64,000 nucleotides of DNA from assembly GCA_009995225.1 (NCBI GenBank), contig JAACPW010000003.1, forward strand, positions 1 to 64,000, in the 5' to 3' direction. The notes under the pieces were generated by a model. The model did not search any database. It was not told the DNA's origin and was given only the letters and a program-made list of their open reading frames with translations. The DNA is from Sphingomonadales bacterium (GTDB lineage: Bacteria; Pseudomonadota; Alphaproteobacteria; Sphingomonadales; Sphingomonadaceae). The position numbers and the translations under genes are program-made. The first letter of the stretch is position 1. Each line of letters opens with the position of its first letter. Shown here piece by piece: positions 43,438-52,132 of the stretch.

Positions 43438-43467
43438 GGGAGGGGCCAGCTTGACCCCTCTCTTTTT
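43438..43467 (+). terminator. intrinsic terminator of the microprotein-pspC operon
   Basis: GAGGGG (43440-43445) pairs with CCCCTC (43455-43460), extended by two further pairs, followed by TTTTT. The convergent SDR gene stops at 43466, within the T-run. Confidence 0.85.
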
Positions 43468-44248
43468 ACATGGCGCTGATGCCGCCATCCAGCTTCAGTT
43501 CCGCGCCGGTCATGAAGCGGCTTTCGTCGCTCGCCAGATACAGCACCGCGTTGGCAATGTCGTTGGGCTCTCCCACGAACTTGAGCGGGATCTGCCGCGC
43601 CAGCTTCTCCAGCAGCACGGCTTTGTCGAGCGAGGCCGCCCGCGCGGTCCCATCGAGGATCGGCGTATCCACAAAGGTTGGATGCACCGAATTGCAGCGG
43701 ATGTTCATCCCCTTTTTCGCGCAGTGGAGCGCGATTGACTTCGACAGCATCCACACGGCGGCCTTGCTGGAATTGTAGGCCGGCATGGTGTCGCTCGCGA
43801 TCAGGCCCGCGATGCTGGAGATGTTGATGATCGATCCCGGCGCGTGCTCGCGCATCAGCGGCAGCGCCTTCTGGCAGCCGTGGAAGATCGAATTGACGTT
43901 GATGTCGAAGCAGCGTTGCCAATCGCCAAAGTCGCACGCCTCGATATTGCCCGGAACGCCGATTCCCGCGTTGTTCACCAGCACGTTGAGCCCGCCGATG
44001 TGCTGGCGTGCGGCATCGACAGCGGCTTCCCACTGCACCGGATCGGTGACGTCATGCGCGATGCCGAAGGCGGTGCCGTCGCCCATTTCGGCGTTGATGA
44101 TTGCAGCGGTTTCTTGGGCGCCCGCACCGTTGACGTCGGTCGCCAACACCCGCGCACCTTCCTGCGCCAGCCGGATGCAATGCGCGCGGCCAAGGCCCTG
44201 CGCTGCCCCGGTTACCAAGGCCATCTTACCCGCTACACGTCCTGCCAT
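43466..44248 (-). CDS. SDR family NAD(P)-dependent oxidoreductase
   Basis: The 260-residue classical short-chain dehydrogenase has the cofactor motif TGAAQGLGRAH, Asp at TDVNG (NAD preference likely), NNAG, catalytic Ser in NISSIAG and the YNSSK Tyr/Lys pair, and ends GGISAM. The profile resembles cyclopentanol/3-hydroxysteroid-type dehydrogenases. The substrate is unknown. It starts 3 bp after the NUDIX gene ends and is probably co-transcribed with it. Confidence 0.86.
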   Translation of the reverse strand: MAGRVAGKMALVTGAAQGLGRAHCIRLAQEGARVLATDVNGAGAQETAAIINAEMGDGTAFGIAHDVTDPVQWEAAVDAARQHIGGLNVLVNNAGIGVPGNIEACDFGDWQRCFDINVNSIFHGCQKALPLMREHAPGSIINISSIAGLIASDTMPAYNSSKAAVWMLSKSIALHCAKKGMNIRCNSVHPTFVDTPILDGTARAASLDKAVLLEKLARQIPLKFVGEPNDIANAVLYLASDESRFMTGAELKLDGGISAM

Positions 44249-44251
44249 AAT

Positions 44252-44866
44252 TCAATCCTCTCCCAAATATTCCGGTGTGAGCAGCATCGCGATGCGCACG
44301 TCGACAGCGTGCCCTGCGCGCCGCCATTCGGCCACGAAGCGCGACAGATCGCGCAGGGCCACGCGGTGAACCGTGATGTTTTCTCCTTCGGTGCCGCCGC
44401 CTTCGCCGACCCGTTCAAGGCCCGTCGCTTTCAACAGCGTGAAGCATTCCGAAACCATGCCGGGTGATGAATAGAACTCGCCCAAAACCTTGAGATTGCC
44501 AGCGCGGTAGCCGGTTTCCTCTTCCAGCTCGCGCGCGGCGGCGGTAAGCGCGCTCTCGCCTTCGCCGCCAGCGTCATCGCCGACGAGGCCTGCCGGGATT
44601 TCCAGGCTGAAGTGGCTCAGGGCAACGCGATACTGGCTGACGAGGATGACGTGGCGGGTTCCGTCCGGATCATCGTCCAACGCGATGATCGCCGCTGCAC
44701 GAATGCCGCGCGCCCGGCCGACATATTCCCACCGTCCGCGCATCTTGGCGGTGATGAATTGGCCTTCCCACATGATCTGTTCGGGCAGATCGGCATCGCG
44801 GTCTTTTTGCACGGGAAACTCCGTCAGATAAGGCTGGAGGGCAACCTTCGACAGGCTCGCAGGCAA
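44252..44866 (-). CDS. NUDIX hydrolase, ADP-ribose pyrophosphatase-like
   Basis: The 204-residue protein has the preceding EIPAGLVGDD element of ADP-ribose pyrophosphatases and a NUDIX box ending AARELEEETGY, with a few extra residues before the helix (DAGGEGES). It probably cleaves a nucleoside-diphosphate sugar to NMP products. The start is uncertain: the longest frame begins with TTG at 44866 without a good ribosome-binding site; an in-frame ATG lies 31 residues in. Confidence 0.82.
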   Translation of the reverse strand: MPASLSKVALQPYLTEFPVQKDRDADLPEQIMWEGQFITAKMRGRWEYVGRARGIRAAAIIALDDDPDGTRHVILVSQYRVALSHFSLEIPAGLVGDDAGGEGESALTAAARELEEETGYRAGNLKVLGEFYSSPGMVSECFTLLKATGLERVGEGGGTEGENITVHRVALRDLSRFVAEWRRAGHAVDVRIAMLLTPEYLGED

Positions 44867-44886
44867 CCGGTCAAGGGTCTAAATGA

Positions 44887-45561
44887 TCAGACCTCGATCA
44901 GCCGGTCCGGCAATTCGTTCCTGTCTCGTGCGCCGCGCGGGAAATGCTCGGCCAGGACATGCCCGACATCGCTGATGCCGACCGCCAGCCCTTCGGCCAC
45001 ACGGCCCTTGCGGATCAGACTGAGCATGTCGCCCATCGCCTCTCCCCATACCTCGGCGGAAACGATCGCGGCGATGGTTTCATCAGCGACAATCTCCGCC
45101 CGGTGCTCGCGCATCGAAAGATAGATCATCACTCCGGTGTGCCCGGTGGTGCGGCGTTCCGCACCGACCTTGAACTGGCGCACGGCCTGATCGTGAACCC
45201 GCATCGTCTTGAGCGGGCCGGGGATCAGCGCAAACTTGAGCGGTTCCCACTGCTGCACCAGCATGACCCCAAGAAAAGTCAGGAGGCCCAAGGTGATGAC
45301 CATGCTCGCCAGTTCGCCGGCAGACCATTCATGATCCCAGCCGCCGAAGATCGCGTCCCAGGTTTCAAGGAAGGGCAGGGGAAAGGCGGCAAACAGGCTC
45401 ATTGCGGTAAAGGCTGCCCCTGCCGCCCACAGCAGGGCAACATCGGTGTAGCCGTCCGAACGATCGGCCAGCACGGTGACGATTTCACCGGAGGTTGCGG
45501 CCTCTGCGGCGGTCACCGCTTCGCTGACCAGACGGTGTTCGGCATTGTCGAGATAGGCCAT
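44887..45561 (-). CDS. TPM domain membrane protein (second TPM gene)
   Basis: The 224-residue protein starts with a TPM-like segment (EAATSGEIVTVLADRSDGY), has two membrane helices (about 42-62 and 85-103), then the rest of the domain (QFKVGAERRTTGHTGVMIYLS, ADETI) and ends with SDVGHVLAEHFPRG. TPM proteins are linked to photosystem repair in plants and to unknown envelope functions in bacteria. It starts 3 bp after the preceding TPM gene and ends the lemA-TPM-TPM operon. Confidence 0.82.
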   Translation of the reverse strand: MAYLDNAEHRLVSEAVTAAEAATSGEIVTVLADRSDGYTDVALLWAAGAAFTAMSLFAAFPLPFLETWDAIFGGWDHEWSAGELASMVITLGLLTFLGVMLVQQWEPLKFALIPGPLKTMRVHDQAVRQFKVGAERRTTGHTGVMIYLSMREHRAEIVADETIAAIVSAEVWGEAMGDMLSLIRKGRVAEGLAVGISDVGHVLAEHFPRGARDRNELPDRLIEV

Positions 45562-45564
45562 CTG

Positions 45565-46395
45565 TTACCACCCTCCCGAGGCGCCGCCGCCCCCGAAGGA
45601 GCCCCCGCCACCGCCAAAACCGCCACCGCCGCCGCGCCCCCCGCCGCCGGAGATCATGCCGCGCGCAATGGCACTGCCGACTTCCCACAGGATGACATCA
45701 CGCGCCGTATCGCCAAGATCGCGCTTGCCCCACGGGCCTGCGCCCTTGGACCGATATTTGCGCCGCCGCCCGCGTCCAGCAAGGATCGGCAACACAAAGA
45801 AAAAGAACATGAAAGCCAGCCAGATGAGCACGCCGAAGGGAAAGCCGCCGTCGCTTTCGCGCGCCGCGCCTGCCTCGGCCGCGACCTTGGCAGCCTCTTC
45901 GGGGGGGAGTTGCAGCTGCGCGATGATCGCGTCGGTCCCTGCGGTGATCCCGCCGGGGAAATCGCCATCGCGAAAGGCGGGAAGGATCTGGTTCTGGATG
46001 ATCAGCGAAGACAGCGCATCGGTGAGATAGCCTTCGAGGCCATAGCCCACTTCGATCCGCACCTTGCGATCATTGGGGGCAACCAGCAACAGCGCGCCAT
46101 CATTGCGCGTCTCGTCGCCAAGCCCCCAGGTGCGGCCCAGTTGATAGCCGTAATCGGCAATGTCATAGCCTTGAAGATCGGGAACGGTGGCGACCACCAA
46201 CTGCCGCTGCGATTGCGTTTCCAGTGCTTCCAGCTTGGCGGTCAGCGCAGCTTCGGCCTCGGGCGAGAGGATATCGGCATTGTCGACCACGCGCCCGGTG
46301 AGCGCGGGAAATTGCGGCTGCGCAGCAAGGGGTGCGGCAAACCACACCCCTGCCAGCGCAAGGATCAGAAGCAGGGCACGAAGCACGCCGATCAA
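45565..46395 (-). CDS. TPM domain protein, YgcG-like
   Basis: The 276-residue protein has a signal peptide (cut after APLAAQ, about residue 26), the TPM domain (about 30-155: LTGRVVDNADILSPEAEAAL, VATVPDLQGYDIADYGYQLGR, GYGLEGYLTDA), one membrane helix (about 190-210) and a glycine-rich tail of the YgcG type. The start is the TTG at 46393-46395, overlapping the lemA TGA (TTGA). Confidence 0.85.
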   Translation of the reverse strand: MIGVLRALLLILALAGVWFAAPLAAQPQFPALTGRVVDNADILSPEAEAALTAKLEALETQSQRQLVVATVPDLQGYDIADYGYQLGRTWGLGDETRNDGALLLVAPNDRKVRIEVGYGLEGYLTDALSSLIIQNQILPAFRDGDFPGGITAGTDAIIAQLQLPPEEAAKVAAEAGAARESDGGFPFGVLIWLAFMFFFFVLPILAGRGRRRKYRSKGAGPWGKRDLGDTARDVILWEVGSAIARGMISGGGGRGGGGGFGGGGGSFGGGGASGGW

Positions 46396-46994
46396 TTCGC
46401 CGTCATGTCAATCGTCGGTGCGACGTCCGCACCTTCTGTCACGGCCGAGTAAGGCACCATTGGGTCGGCCCCGTGGATGATGTTCGCTCCGATGGAATCA
46501 GGGAAGGTGCGGATTGTGGTGTTATATTTGCGCACCGCTTCGTTGTAGTCGCGGATGGCGACCGCGATGCGGTTTTCCGTGCCTTCGAACTGGCTCTGGA
46601 AGGCCAGATAATTCTGGTTCGACTGGATCTGCGGATAGGCCTCGAAACTTGCCAGCAGGCGTCCGATACCCTGGCTCAGTTGGCCCTGTGCTGCGGCAAA
46701 CTGTTCCATTGCGGCCGGATCGTCGAGGTTGTCGGCGCTGACATTGACGCTCGTTGCGCGGGCGCGGGCCTCGGTCACTTCGGTCAGGATGCCGCGCTCG
46801 TTTGCACCGGCTCCCTTCACGATTTCTGCAAGATTGGGAATGAGATTGGCGCGGCGCTGGAACTGCGCTTCGACATCGGCCCACTTGGCCTTGGCCTCTT
46901 CCTCTGCTGTGGGAACCGAATTGATCCCGCACGCCGCAAGGCTGAGAGCGGCAACCGCGGCAAAAGCACCGCGCAGCATGGTGGCAAACTTCAT
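46392..46994 (-). CDS. lemA: LemA family protein, predicted lipoprotein
   Basis: The 200-residue protein has a lipobox LAAC (about residue 22), then the LemA helical domain with [40 protein letters not shown] and [23 protein letters not shown]. LemA and TPM proteins commonly occur together. A strong AGGAGG precedes the ATG at 46994, which settles the start against a longer upstream frame. It is the first gene of the lemA-TPM-TPM operon. Confidence 0.9.
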   Translation of the reverse strand: MKFATMLRGAFAAVAALSLAACGINSVPTAEEEAKAKWADVEAQFQRRANLIPNLAEIVKGAGANERGILTEVTEARARATSVNVSADNLDDPAAMEQFAAAQGQLSQGIGRLLASFEAYPQIQSNQNYLAFQSQFEGTENRIAVAIRDYNEAVRKYNTTIRTFPDSIGANIIHGADPMVPYSAVTEGADVAPTIDMTAN

Positions 46995-47175
46995 TGGTCG
47001 ATCCCTCCTGAACGCACGGGCGGTGCCCGGCGGCCTGTTCCTGTATTGCGCATATAGCACACCCCTAGGCCGCTTCAAGCGCCGTTCCCGCCGTGGACGG
47101 GCGCTTTTCGTGGCTTGGCAGGCAAAGGCGAGAGTGCCAGAACGCGGTAAATGGGCAGGTAATAAGGGGATCATC

Positions 47176-47598
47176 ATGCTGTCGGAATTCAAGGCTTTCA
47201 TCGCCAAGGGCAATGTCATCGACCTTGCGGTCGGGGTCATCATCGGCGCGGCATTCGGCGCGATCGTCAAGTCGCTGACCGATGACATCATCATGCCGGT
47301 GATCGGCTGGATTGTCGGCAGCATCGATTTTTCGGATCGCTACATCGTGCTTTCGGGCGATGTCGAACCGGGCACGCCGCTGGCTGCCGCACGCGAGGCG
47401 GGGGCCAATGTGCTGGGGTTTGGCGCGTTCGCTTCGGTGGTGATCAACTTCCTGATCCTGGCCTTCATCATCTTCCTGCTGGTGCGCTACGTGAACAAGG
47501 TCACTGCCCAATTCGCCAAAACAGAAGAGGCCGCCGCGCCCGCTGGACCGAACGAGGTCGACCTGCTGATCCAAATTCGCGATGCGCTGAAGAAGTAA
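47176..47598 (+). CDS. mscL: large-conductance mechanosensitive channel
   Basis: The 140-residue channel has the amphipathic start [20 protein letters not shown], the first pore helix ([21 protein letters not shown]), a periplasmic loop and the second helix ([20 protein letters not shown]), ending with a cytoplasmic helix. It opens on hypo-osmotic shock. AAGGGG lies upstream of the ATG. Followed by ssrA. Confidence 0.94.
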   Translation: MLSEFKAFIAKGNVIDLAVGVIIGAAFGAIVKSLTDDIIMPVIGWIVGSIDFSDRYIVLSGDVEPGTPLAAAREAGANVLGFGAFASVVINFLILAFIIFLLVRYVNKVTAQFAKTEEAAAPAGPNEVDLLIQIRDALKK

Positions 47599-47610
47599 GG
47601 ACACGCTCAC

Positions 47611-47638
47611 TTCACATTCAGGATTAGCGCGCTATATC
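47611..47638 (+). promoter_or_regulatory. predicted sigma-70-type promoter of ssrA
   Basis: TTCACA (47611-47616) and TATATC (47633-47638) are 16 bases apart, 13 bases after the mscL stop. Transcription would start near 47645, just upstream of the acceptor half of ssrA. Confidence 0.5.
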
Positions 47639-47644
47639 GCGTGT

Positions 47645-47988
47645 TGCCGGTTTCGACCGGATATGGCGATAAATGGCTGCGTATAATAGATGCAACGGAC
47701 CCGGGGGCAGTACCCGGCGGCTCCACCATTTGGGCCGAGCAACACGGTCAGCACGCGTGAAGCGTGCCGACCGAGCGGCTCAGCTGATGGGGCCGAACCA
47801 GGATCGACGTGTGTTGAAAAGCGTAGTTTTTGCCCGGGCTGAGTAACCCGCATAAGGCTCAAAAACCATAAGTGCCAACGATAACGAAGCACTCGCAATC
47901 GCCGCGTAATTGATGGGCTAACGCCCTTCTTTTATTAGGTTAAAAAGCGCGGTTGGACCGAACCGGGCAACAGAATCGGATACCGGGG
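47645..47988 (+). ncRNA. ssrA: transfer-messenger RNA, two-piece circularly permuted (alphaproteobacterial type)
   Basis: The acceptor half comes first: T-arm GGACCCGGGGGCAGTACCCGG, then CGGCTCC-A-CCA ending at 47728. After a 60-base intervening segment the coding half begins at 47789 with GGGGCCG. GGGGCCG pairs with CGGCTCC including the G3-U70 wobble that specifies alanine. The resume codon GCC (47874) opens the tag ANDNEALAIAA, stop TAA 47907-47909. A pseudoknot follows (GGGC-TAAC-GCCC with CTAA/TTAG). The gene order and split fit the known alpha tmRNA, which is cut to two RNAs. It rescues stalled ribosomes with SmpB. The outer ends are approximate. Confidence 0.95.
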
Positions 47989-48127
47989 GCCCGGGGCGGG
48001 CCTAGCAACAGAACCGCCCCACCTCACTTGCGATGGAACGTGCTTGCCTCACCCATTGCGCAACGGTTACCGCCCCGATCGTGCAGAAACCTTCGGGTGC
48101 GTAGCAACAGAAACCCCCACCTTCTTG
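47967..48127 (+). repeat. three copies of a GCAACAGAA motif downstream of ssrA
   Basis: GCAACAGAA occurs at 47967-47975, 48005-48013 and 48104-48112. The last two share a longer block of about 27 bases (TAGCAACAGAA, then a C-rich CCCCACCT and CTTG). The middle copy lies in the loop of a 7-bp stem (GGGGCGG 47993-47999 / CCGCCCC 48014-48020). No gene is supported in 47989-48189. The block may be a remnant of duplication of the 3' side of the tmRNA or part of its processing region. Confidence 0.55.
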
Positions 48128-48189
48128 AAATTGCTAATTGTGGCTGTTGCGCTTTTGCGCCCGCTGCCAAGCGGCACGCCTTTGCCGCG

Positions 48190-48441
48190 TCAGTCCACAG
48201 GTGGCGTCTGACCACGCAACTCTGCCACTTCCCGTTCCAGCTTGATGCAGTCGAGAATCTTGGCGCCTGCCAGAAACACCGCTCCGGTCGTCGCCAGAAA
48301 CAGCAGCTTGCCGCCAAAGCCGGGATATTCGGCAAGGTAGGCACTGCCGCGCGCTGTCGCACCCAACGCGAGGGCATAGATGATCACGAACGCTTCAAAG
48401 CGGTTCTTGATCACAAACAGCCTTCCAAGCTTATGCAGCAT
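48190..48441 (-). CDS. small hypothetical membrane protein (83 aa)
   Basis: The protein has two hydrophobic helices (about 16-31 and 44-62) and a C-terminal polar helix (DCIKLEREVAELRGQ). ATG 48441 is chosen, with GGGA upstream; a TTG four codons earlier is possible. No family recognised; small proteins of this layout are common in the order. It stands alone between ssrA and the arginine operon. Confidence 0.65.
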   Translation of the reverse strand: MLHKLGRLFVIKNRFEAFVIIYALALGATARGSAYLAEYPGFGGKLLFLATTGAVFLAGAKILDCIKLEREVAELRGQTPPVD

Positions 48442-48535
48442 CGCGCGTCCCAATCTTTCCGCAACCCGGCACCTGGACGAGTCGCATTAACAGTGGGGTA
48501 ACCTTACGCCCGCCGGCAATGAGTCGCCAAATGCG

Positions 48536-49786
48536 TTAACCAAGCTGTGCCAGATCGAGCGCATCGAGCAAGGCCAGCCGTGCGGCAATCACGCTGGCCG
48601 CCAGAGCATCCGAGCCGATATCCGCAGGGTCGATCTGTTCGGGCCAGGTCTGCGCGATCACCCGCTCGATCCTGTTAGCCTTGGCCTCATCGAGCAGGAA
48701 ACGCGGGTCGACCCTGGCCGGATCGCACACCACACGCAGCCGCAGGCAGGCGGGGCCACCGCCGTTTGCCATCGACTGCCGCACATCGACGGGGATAACC
48801 TGCCGGATCGGGCCGTTGCTGGCGAGCATACCCTCGGCCCAACCCCAAACGCTGGCGCTTTCGCGGCATTCCTCGGGCACGATCAGCGCCATCTCGCCCG
48901 AGGGCAGGGTGAGCAGTTGCGCGTTGAACAGATAGGTGCGGATCGCCTCTTGCAGAGTGACAGCGCAGGAGGGCACCTCGACCACTTCCAGCGCCGGGAA
49001 AGCCGCGCGGATAGCGTCATAGGCGTTTTGCTGATCGGCGAAGGCTTCGGCATGGGTGAACAGCACGCGTCCATTGGCGACCGCCACGACATCATTGTGG
49101 AACGCGCCGGCTGCAATCGCTTCAGGGTTCTGTTCGATGAAGACGGTGCGCGCCGGATCGAGCCCGTGGCGGCGGGCGACGATGCGGCTGGCCTGTTCAT
49201 GCTGGCGCGCGGGGAAGCGGCCACCGGGCCGGCCATAGACGAACACCTCGACACCGGGGGCATCATGGCTTTCGCACAGGCGCATATGATTGGCCGCGCC
49301 CTCGTCTCCGAAACTTGGCGGCACGGCGTCGTGGATGGCGAAATGCGCGATGTCGCCGAAGGCGATCGCGAGCTGGCGCTTGGTATCGGGCCACTCCTGC
49401 GCGCGGTGCAGCATGGTGACGAGGTTAGCCGGCGTAAGGTGGCAGCGCCCGTCTACGGTATCGGGCGCGGGCGACACGGTCGCGGCATTGGCGGTCCACA
49501 TGGATGATGCCGACCAGGCGGCGGCGCGCAATTGCGGCGGGGTGGTCTCGTCCAGCGCCAGCGCATCCAGCAGCGCATGATTGGGGCGGGGCAGGGGTAG
49601 CAGAAAGCCCTGCACGCCAAGCCGGGCGAGATTGCCGCGCATCTTCGCCACACCCTGAAGCGCCGCCGCACGCGGGTAGGACGGATCCCCCCCATGCGAC
49701 GCGCTGGCGATGTTGCCGAGGCTGAGCCCGGCGTAATTGTGCGAAGGGCCAACGATCCCGTCGAAATTGATTTCAGTCAGGCTCAT
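48536..49786 (-). CDS. astB: N-succinylarginine dihydrolase
   Basis: The 416-residue guanidino-modifying-fold enzyme has INFDGIVGPSHNYAGLS, MLHRAQEWP, FVYGRPGG and the Cys in NGGGPACLRLRVV. It converts N2-succinylarginine to N2-succinylornithine, CO2 and ammonia in the AST pathway. The start at 49786 overlaps the astA stop (ATGA). Last gene of the M20-astA-astB operon. Confidence 0.94.
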   Translation of the reverse strand: MSLTEINFDGIVGPSHNYAGLSLGNIASASHGGDPSYPRAAALQGVAKMRGNLARLGVQGFLLPLPRPNHALLDALALDETTPPQLRAAAWSASSMWTANAATVSPAPDTVDGRCHLTPANLVTMLHRAQEWPDTKRQLAIAFGDIAHFAIHDAVPPSFGDEGAANHMRLCESHDAPGVEVFVYGRPGGRFPARQHEQASRIVARRHGLDPARTVFIEQNPEAIAAGAFHNDVVAVANGRVLFTHAEAFADQQNAYDAIRAAFPALEVVEVPSCAVTLQEAIRTYLFNAQLLTLPSGEMALIVPEECRESASVWGWAEGMLASNGPIRQVIPVDVRQSMANGGGPACLRLRVVCDPARVDPRFLLDEAKANRIERVIAQTWPEQIDPADIGSDALAASVIAARLALLDALDLAQLG

Positions 49787-50799
49787 CGTGCCACGCTCCA
49801 CACCGTGTCGCCCTCGCTCACATCGAGCAGGTCGGCGCTGGCCGAATCGATCGCGATGCCGCCTTCCCCGTCCATCACCCGAGCGCCGAAGCAGGCGCGG
49901 AAGCTGCCGAGCCGGCCGGTTGCGAGGATGGCGCGTTCGCCCTCGCTCACGTCCAGTGTCGTGACCCGCGCATTGGTGCTGTTCTTCACGCTGGTGACGT
50001 TGTCGGTGCGCGCCACCATCGATGGCCCGCCGTCGAAGATGTCGACATAGCCCTCGGCGCGGAAGCCTTCGTCCTCCAGCATCCGCATCGCCGCGCGCCC
50101 GGTGGGATGAGGGACGCCGATCACGCTGCGCGCATCATCGTCCAGCATCGCGATATAGACCGGGTGCTTGGGCATCAGATCGGCGATGAACTGATTGCCA
50201 TTGATCGCGTTGAAATAGTCCGCGTCCTGAAAGCTCATCCCAAAGAACCGGCCCGCCACCCCGTCCCAGAACGGCGATCCCCCGCGTTCGTCAATAATGC
50301 CGCGCAGCTCTGCCAGAATGCGGTCGGCAAAGCGTTTGCGGTGCATCGCCACGAACAGGTAACGCGACCGGGCAAGCAGCAGGCCCAGCCCGCCCGCGCG
50401 CTCATTGGGATGGAGGAACAACCCGCCAACCTCACTCGACCCTTCCAGATCGGTGACCAGGCTGAGCAACTCGGCGCGCACCGTCCGGTCCAGCTCCTGC
50501 GAATACTGGGTCAGGGTGTTCATGCGGTACGAATAGAACGGCCACCGCTGCCCCACCTGGCTCATCAACTGGCACGTCCCGCGCACCGCGCCCGAACGGG
50601 CGTCTTCCAGCACCAGCACGAACAATTCGTCGGCCAATGTCTCGCTGTCCTGCGCAAAGGCGCCCTCGGTGCGTTCGAGCTTGTTCTTCAGCGCGGCCCG
50701 ATCCGGCGGCAGGTTGGTGAATCCCCCGCCGGTCAGCTTGGCCATTTCGTAAAGCGCCTCAAGGTCGGATGGTCGGGCGGCACGCAGGCGGAAGGTCAA
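49783..50799 (-). CDS. astA: arginine N-succinyltransferase
   Basis: The 338-residue enzyme begins with FRLRAARPSDLEALYEMAKLTGGGFTNLP (seen in part) and contains SSEVGGLFLHPNERAGGLG and FWDGVAGRFFGMSFQDADY, typical of AstA. It succinylates arginine with succinyl-CoA. The start is the TTG at 50797-50799 overlapping the TGA of the M20 gene (TTGA); no ATG is available near the family N-terminus. Confidence 0.92.
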   Translation of the reverse strand: MTFRLRAARPSDLEALYEMAKLTGGGFTNLPPDRAALKNKLERTEGAFAQDSETLADELFVLVLEDARSGAVRGTCQLMSQVGQRWPFYSYRMNTLTQYSQELDRTVRAELLSLVTDLEGSSEVGGLFLHPNERAGGLGLLLARSRYLFVAMHRKRFADRILAELRGIIDERGGSPFWDGVAGRFFGMSFQDADYFNAINGNQFIADLMPKHPVYIAMLDDDARSVIGVPHPTGRAAMRMLEDEGFRAEGYVDIFDGGPSMVARTDNVTSVKNSTNARVTTLDVSEGERAILATGRLGSFRACFGARVMDGEGGIAIDSASADLLDVSEGDTVWSVAR

Positions 50800-52007
50800 G
50801 ACAGGGCTCCCTGGTCTAAATAGCCCATTGCGAGACGTTCGATCACGCGGGCGGAAAGCGCCGCGCGGGTCGCAAGGCTGGGGACGATGAGATATTCGTC
50901 GGGGCTGTGGATCGCGCCGCCGCGCACGCCCATGGTGTCCACCACCGGGACGCCGCAGGCCGCAATGTTGTTGCCATCGCATACGCCGCCGGTGGCCTGC
51001 CAGCGGATATCCTCGCCCAGTTCCGCTCCACAGGCGCGAACCAGATCGAACAATTGCTGCGCCTTGGCGTCGACTGTCTTGGGCGGGCGGGTGACGCCGC
51101 CGTGGCGGTGCAGCGTGACGCCGTGTTCGGTCTCGATCGCGGACAGCAGGTGCGTCAGCGCATCATCGAAGGCCGCGCCGGCCTCGACCGTCTTGGGACG
51201 GATGTTGAAGCGCAGCACGGCATGGTCAGGCACCACATTATTCGCCGCCCCGCCTTCCAGCTTGGCAGGGTTGACCGTGATCTCCGGCGACTCCAGCGCC
51301 TTCAGCCGCAGGATCAGATCGGCCGCCGCGACGATAGCGTTGCGCCCTTCGTGGGGGTTGCGCCCTGCGTGGGCCGATTTGCCGGTGACGGTGATTGAAT
51401 AATTGCCCGTGCCCCCGCGCTCATGCGCCAGCGTGCCATCGGGCAGGGCGGCGGGTTCATAGGTCAGCGCGGCCAGCTTGCCCGCTGCCAGTTCGGCGAT
51501 CAGGGCGCTGCTGGCGAGCGATCCGGTTTCCTCGTCCGCATTGATCAGAATGTCGTAACCAAGGCCCGAGGCGCTGGCGGTCTGCTCGAACGCCAGTAGC
51601 GCATGCAGCATCACGGCAATCCCGCCCTTCATGTCGGCGACGCCGGGGCCGTTCAGCGTCTCGGCGTCGAGCCAGCGCAAGCGCTGGAAGGCATGATCCG
51701 CCGGGAACACCGTATCCATGTGCCCGGTCAGCAGGATGCGGCGATTGGCCTGCGGGCGCACGCGCACGACCAGATGCTGACCGTGGGGCTTTTCCACCGC
51801 GCTGCCGTCTGCCGCGATGGCGGTGACGGGGGCCGGGTCCACCAGTTCGACCGTGCCGGGGAGCGCCGCGAAGGCTTTGGCCAGCGCCTTGGCTTGCGTC
51901 GCCAGCCCGGCGAGGTTGGCGGTGCCGGTGTTGATTGCGCACCACGCCTCGACCTGCGCCAGCATGGCGGCGCCGTCGATCGCGGTCGGAGTTGCATCCT
52001 GTCTCAT
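50796..52007 (-). CDS. M20-family metallohydrolase of the arginine succinyltransferase operon
   Basis: The 403-residue protein has the M20 di-zinc ligands: [10 protein letters not shown] (His), [10 protein letters not shown] (Asp), NADEETGS (Glu pair) and a C-terminal His in [10 protein letters not shown], with a dimerisation domain (about 190-310). It resembles carboxypeptidase G2-like enzymes that hydrolyse N-acyl amino acids. As first gene of the operon with astA and astB it may deacylate a pathway compound (for example replace AstE on succinylglutamate); this is inference. Confidence 0.82.
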   Translation of the reverse strand: MRQDATPTAIDGAAMLAQVEAWCAINTGTANLAGLATQAKALAKAFAALPGTVELVDPAPVTAIAADGSAVEKPHGQHLVVRVRPQANRRILLTGHMDTVFPADHAFQRLRWLDAETLNGPGVADMKGGIAVMLHALLAFEQTASASGLGYDILINADEETGSLASSALIAELAAGKLAALTYEPAALPDGTLAHERGGTGNYSITVTGKSAHAGRNPHEGRNAIVAAADLILRLKALESPEITVNPAKLEGGAANNVVPDHAVLRFNIRPKTVEAGAAFDDALTHLLSAIETEHGVTLHRHGGVTRPPKTVDAKAQQLFDLVRACGAELGEDIRWQATGGVCDGNNIAACGVPVVDTMGVRGGAIHSPDEYLIVPSLATRAALSARVIERLAMGYLDQGALS

Positions 52008-52132
52008 GCCATTCCTCTAGCCGCGCCCGCGCGCCTGTCCAACCCGTTGCAAAGGACGCGCCCCTTTGCCATAGCCCGCCCCGTCCTCTCCTCCCCAGGC
52101 CACGCCCCCAGCTCAGCCCAACGAGGACACAC

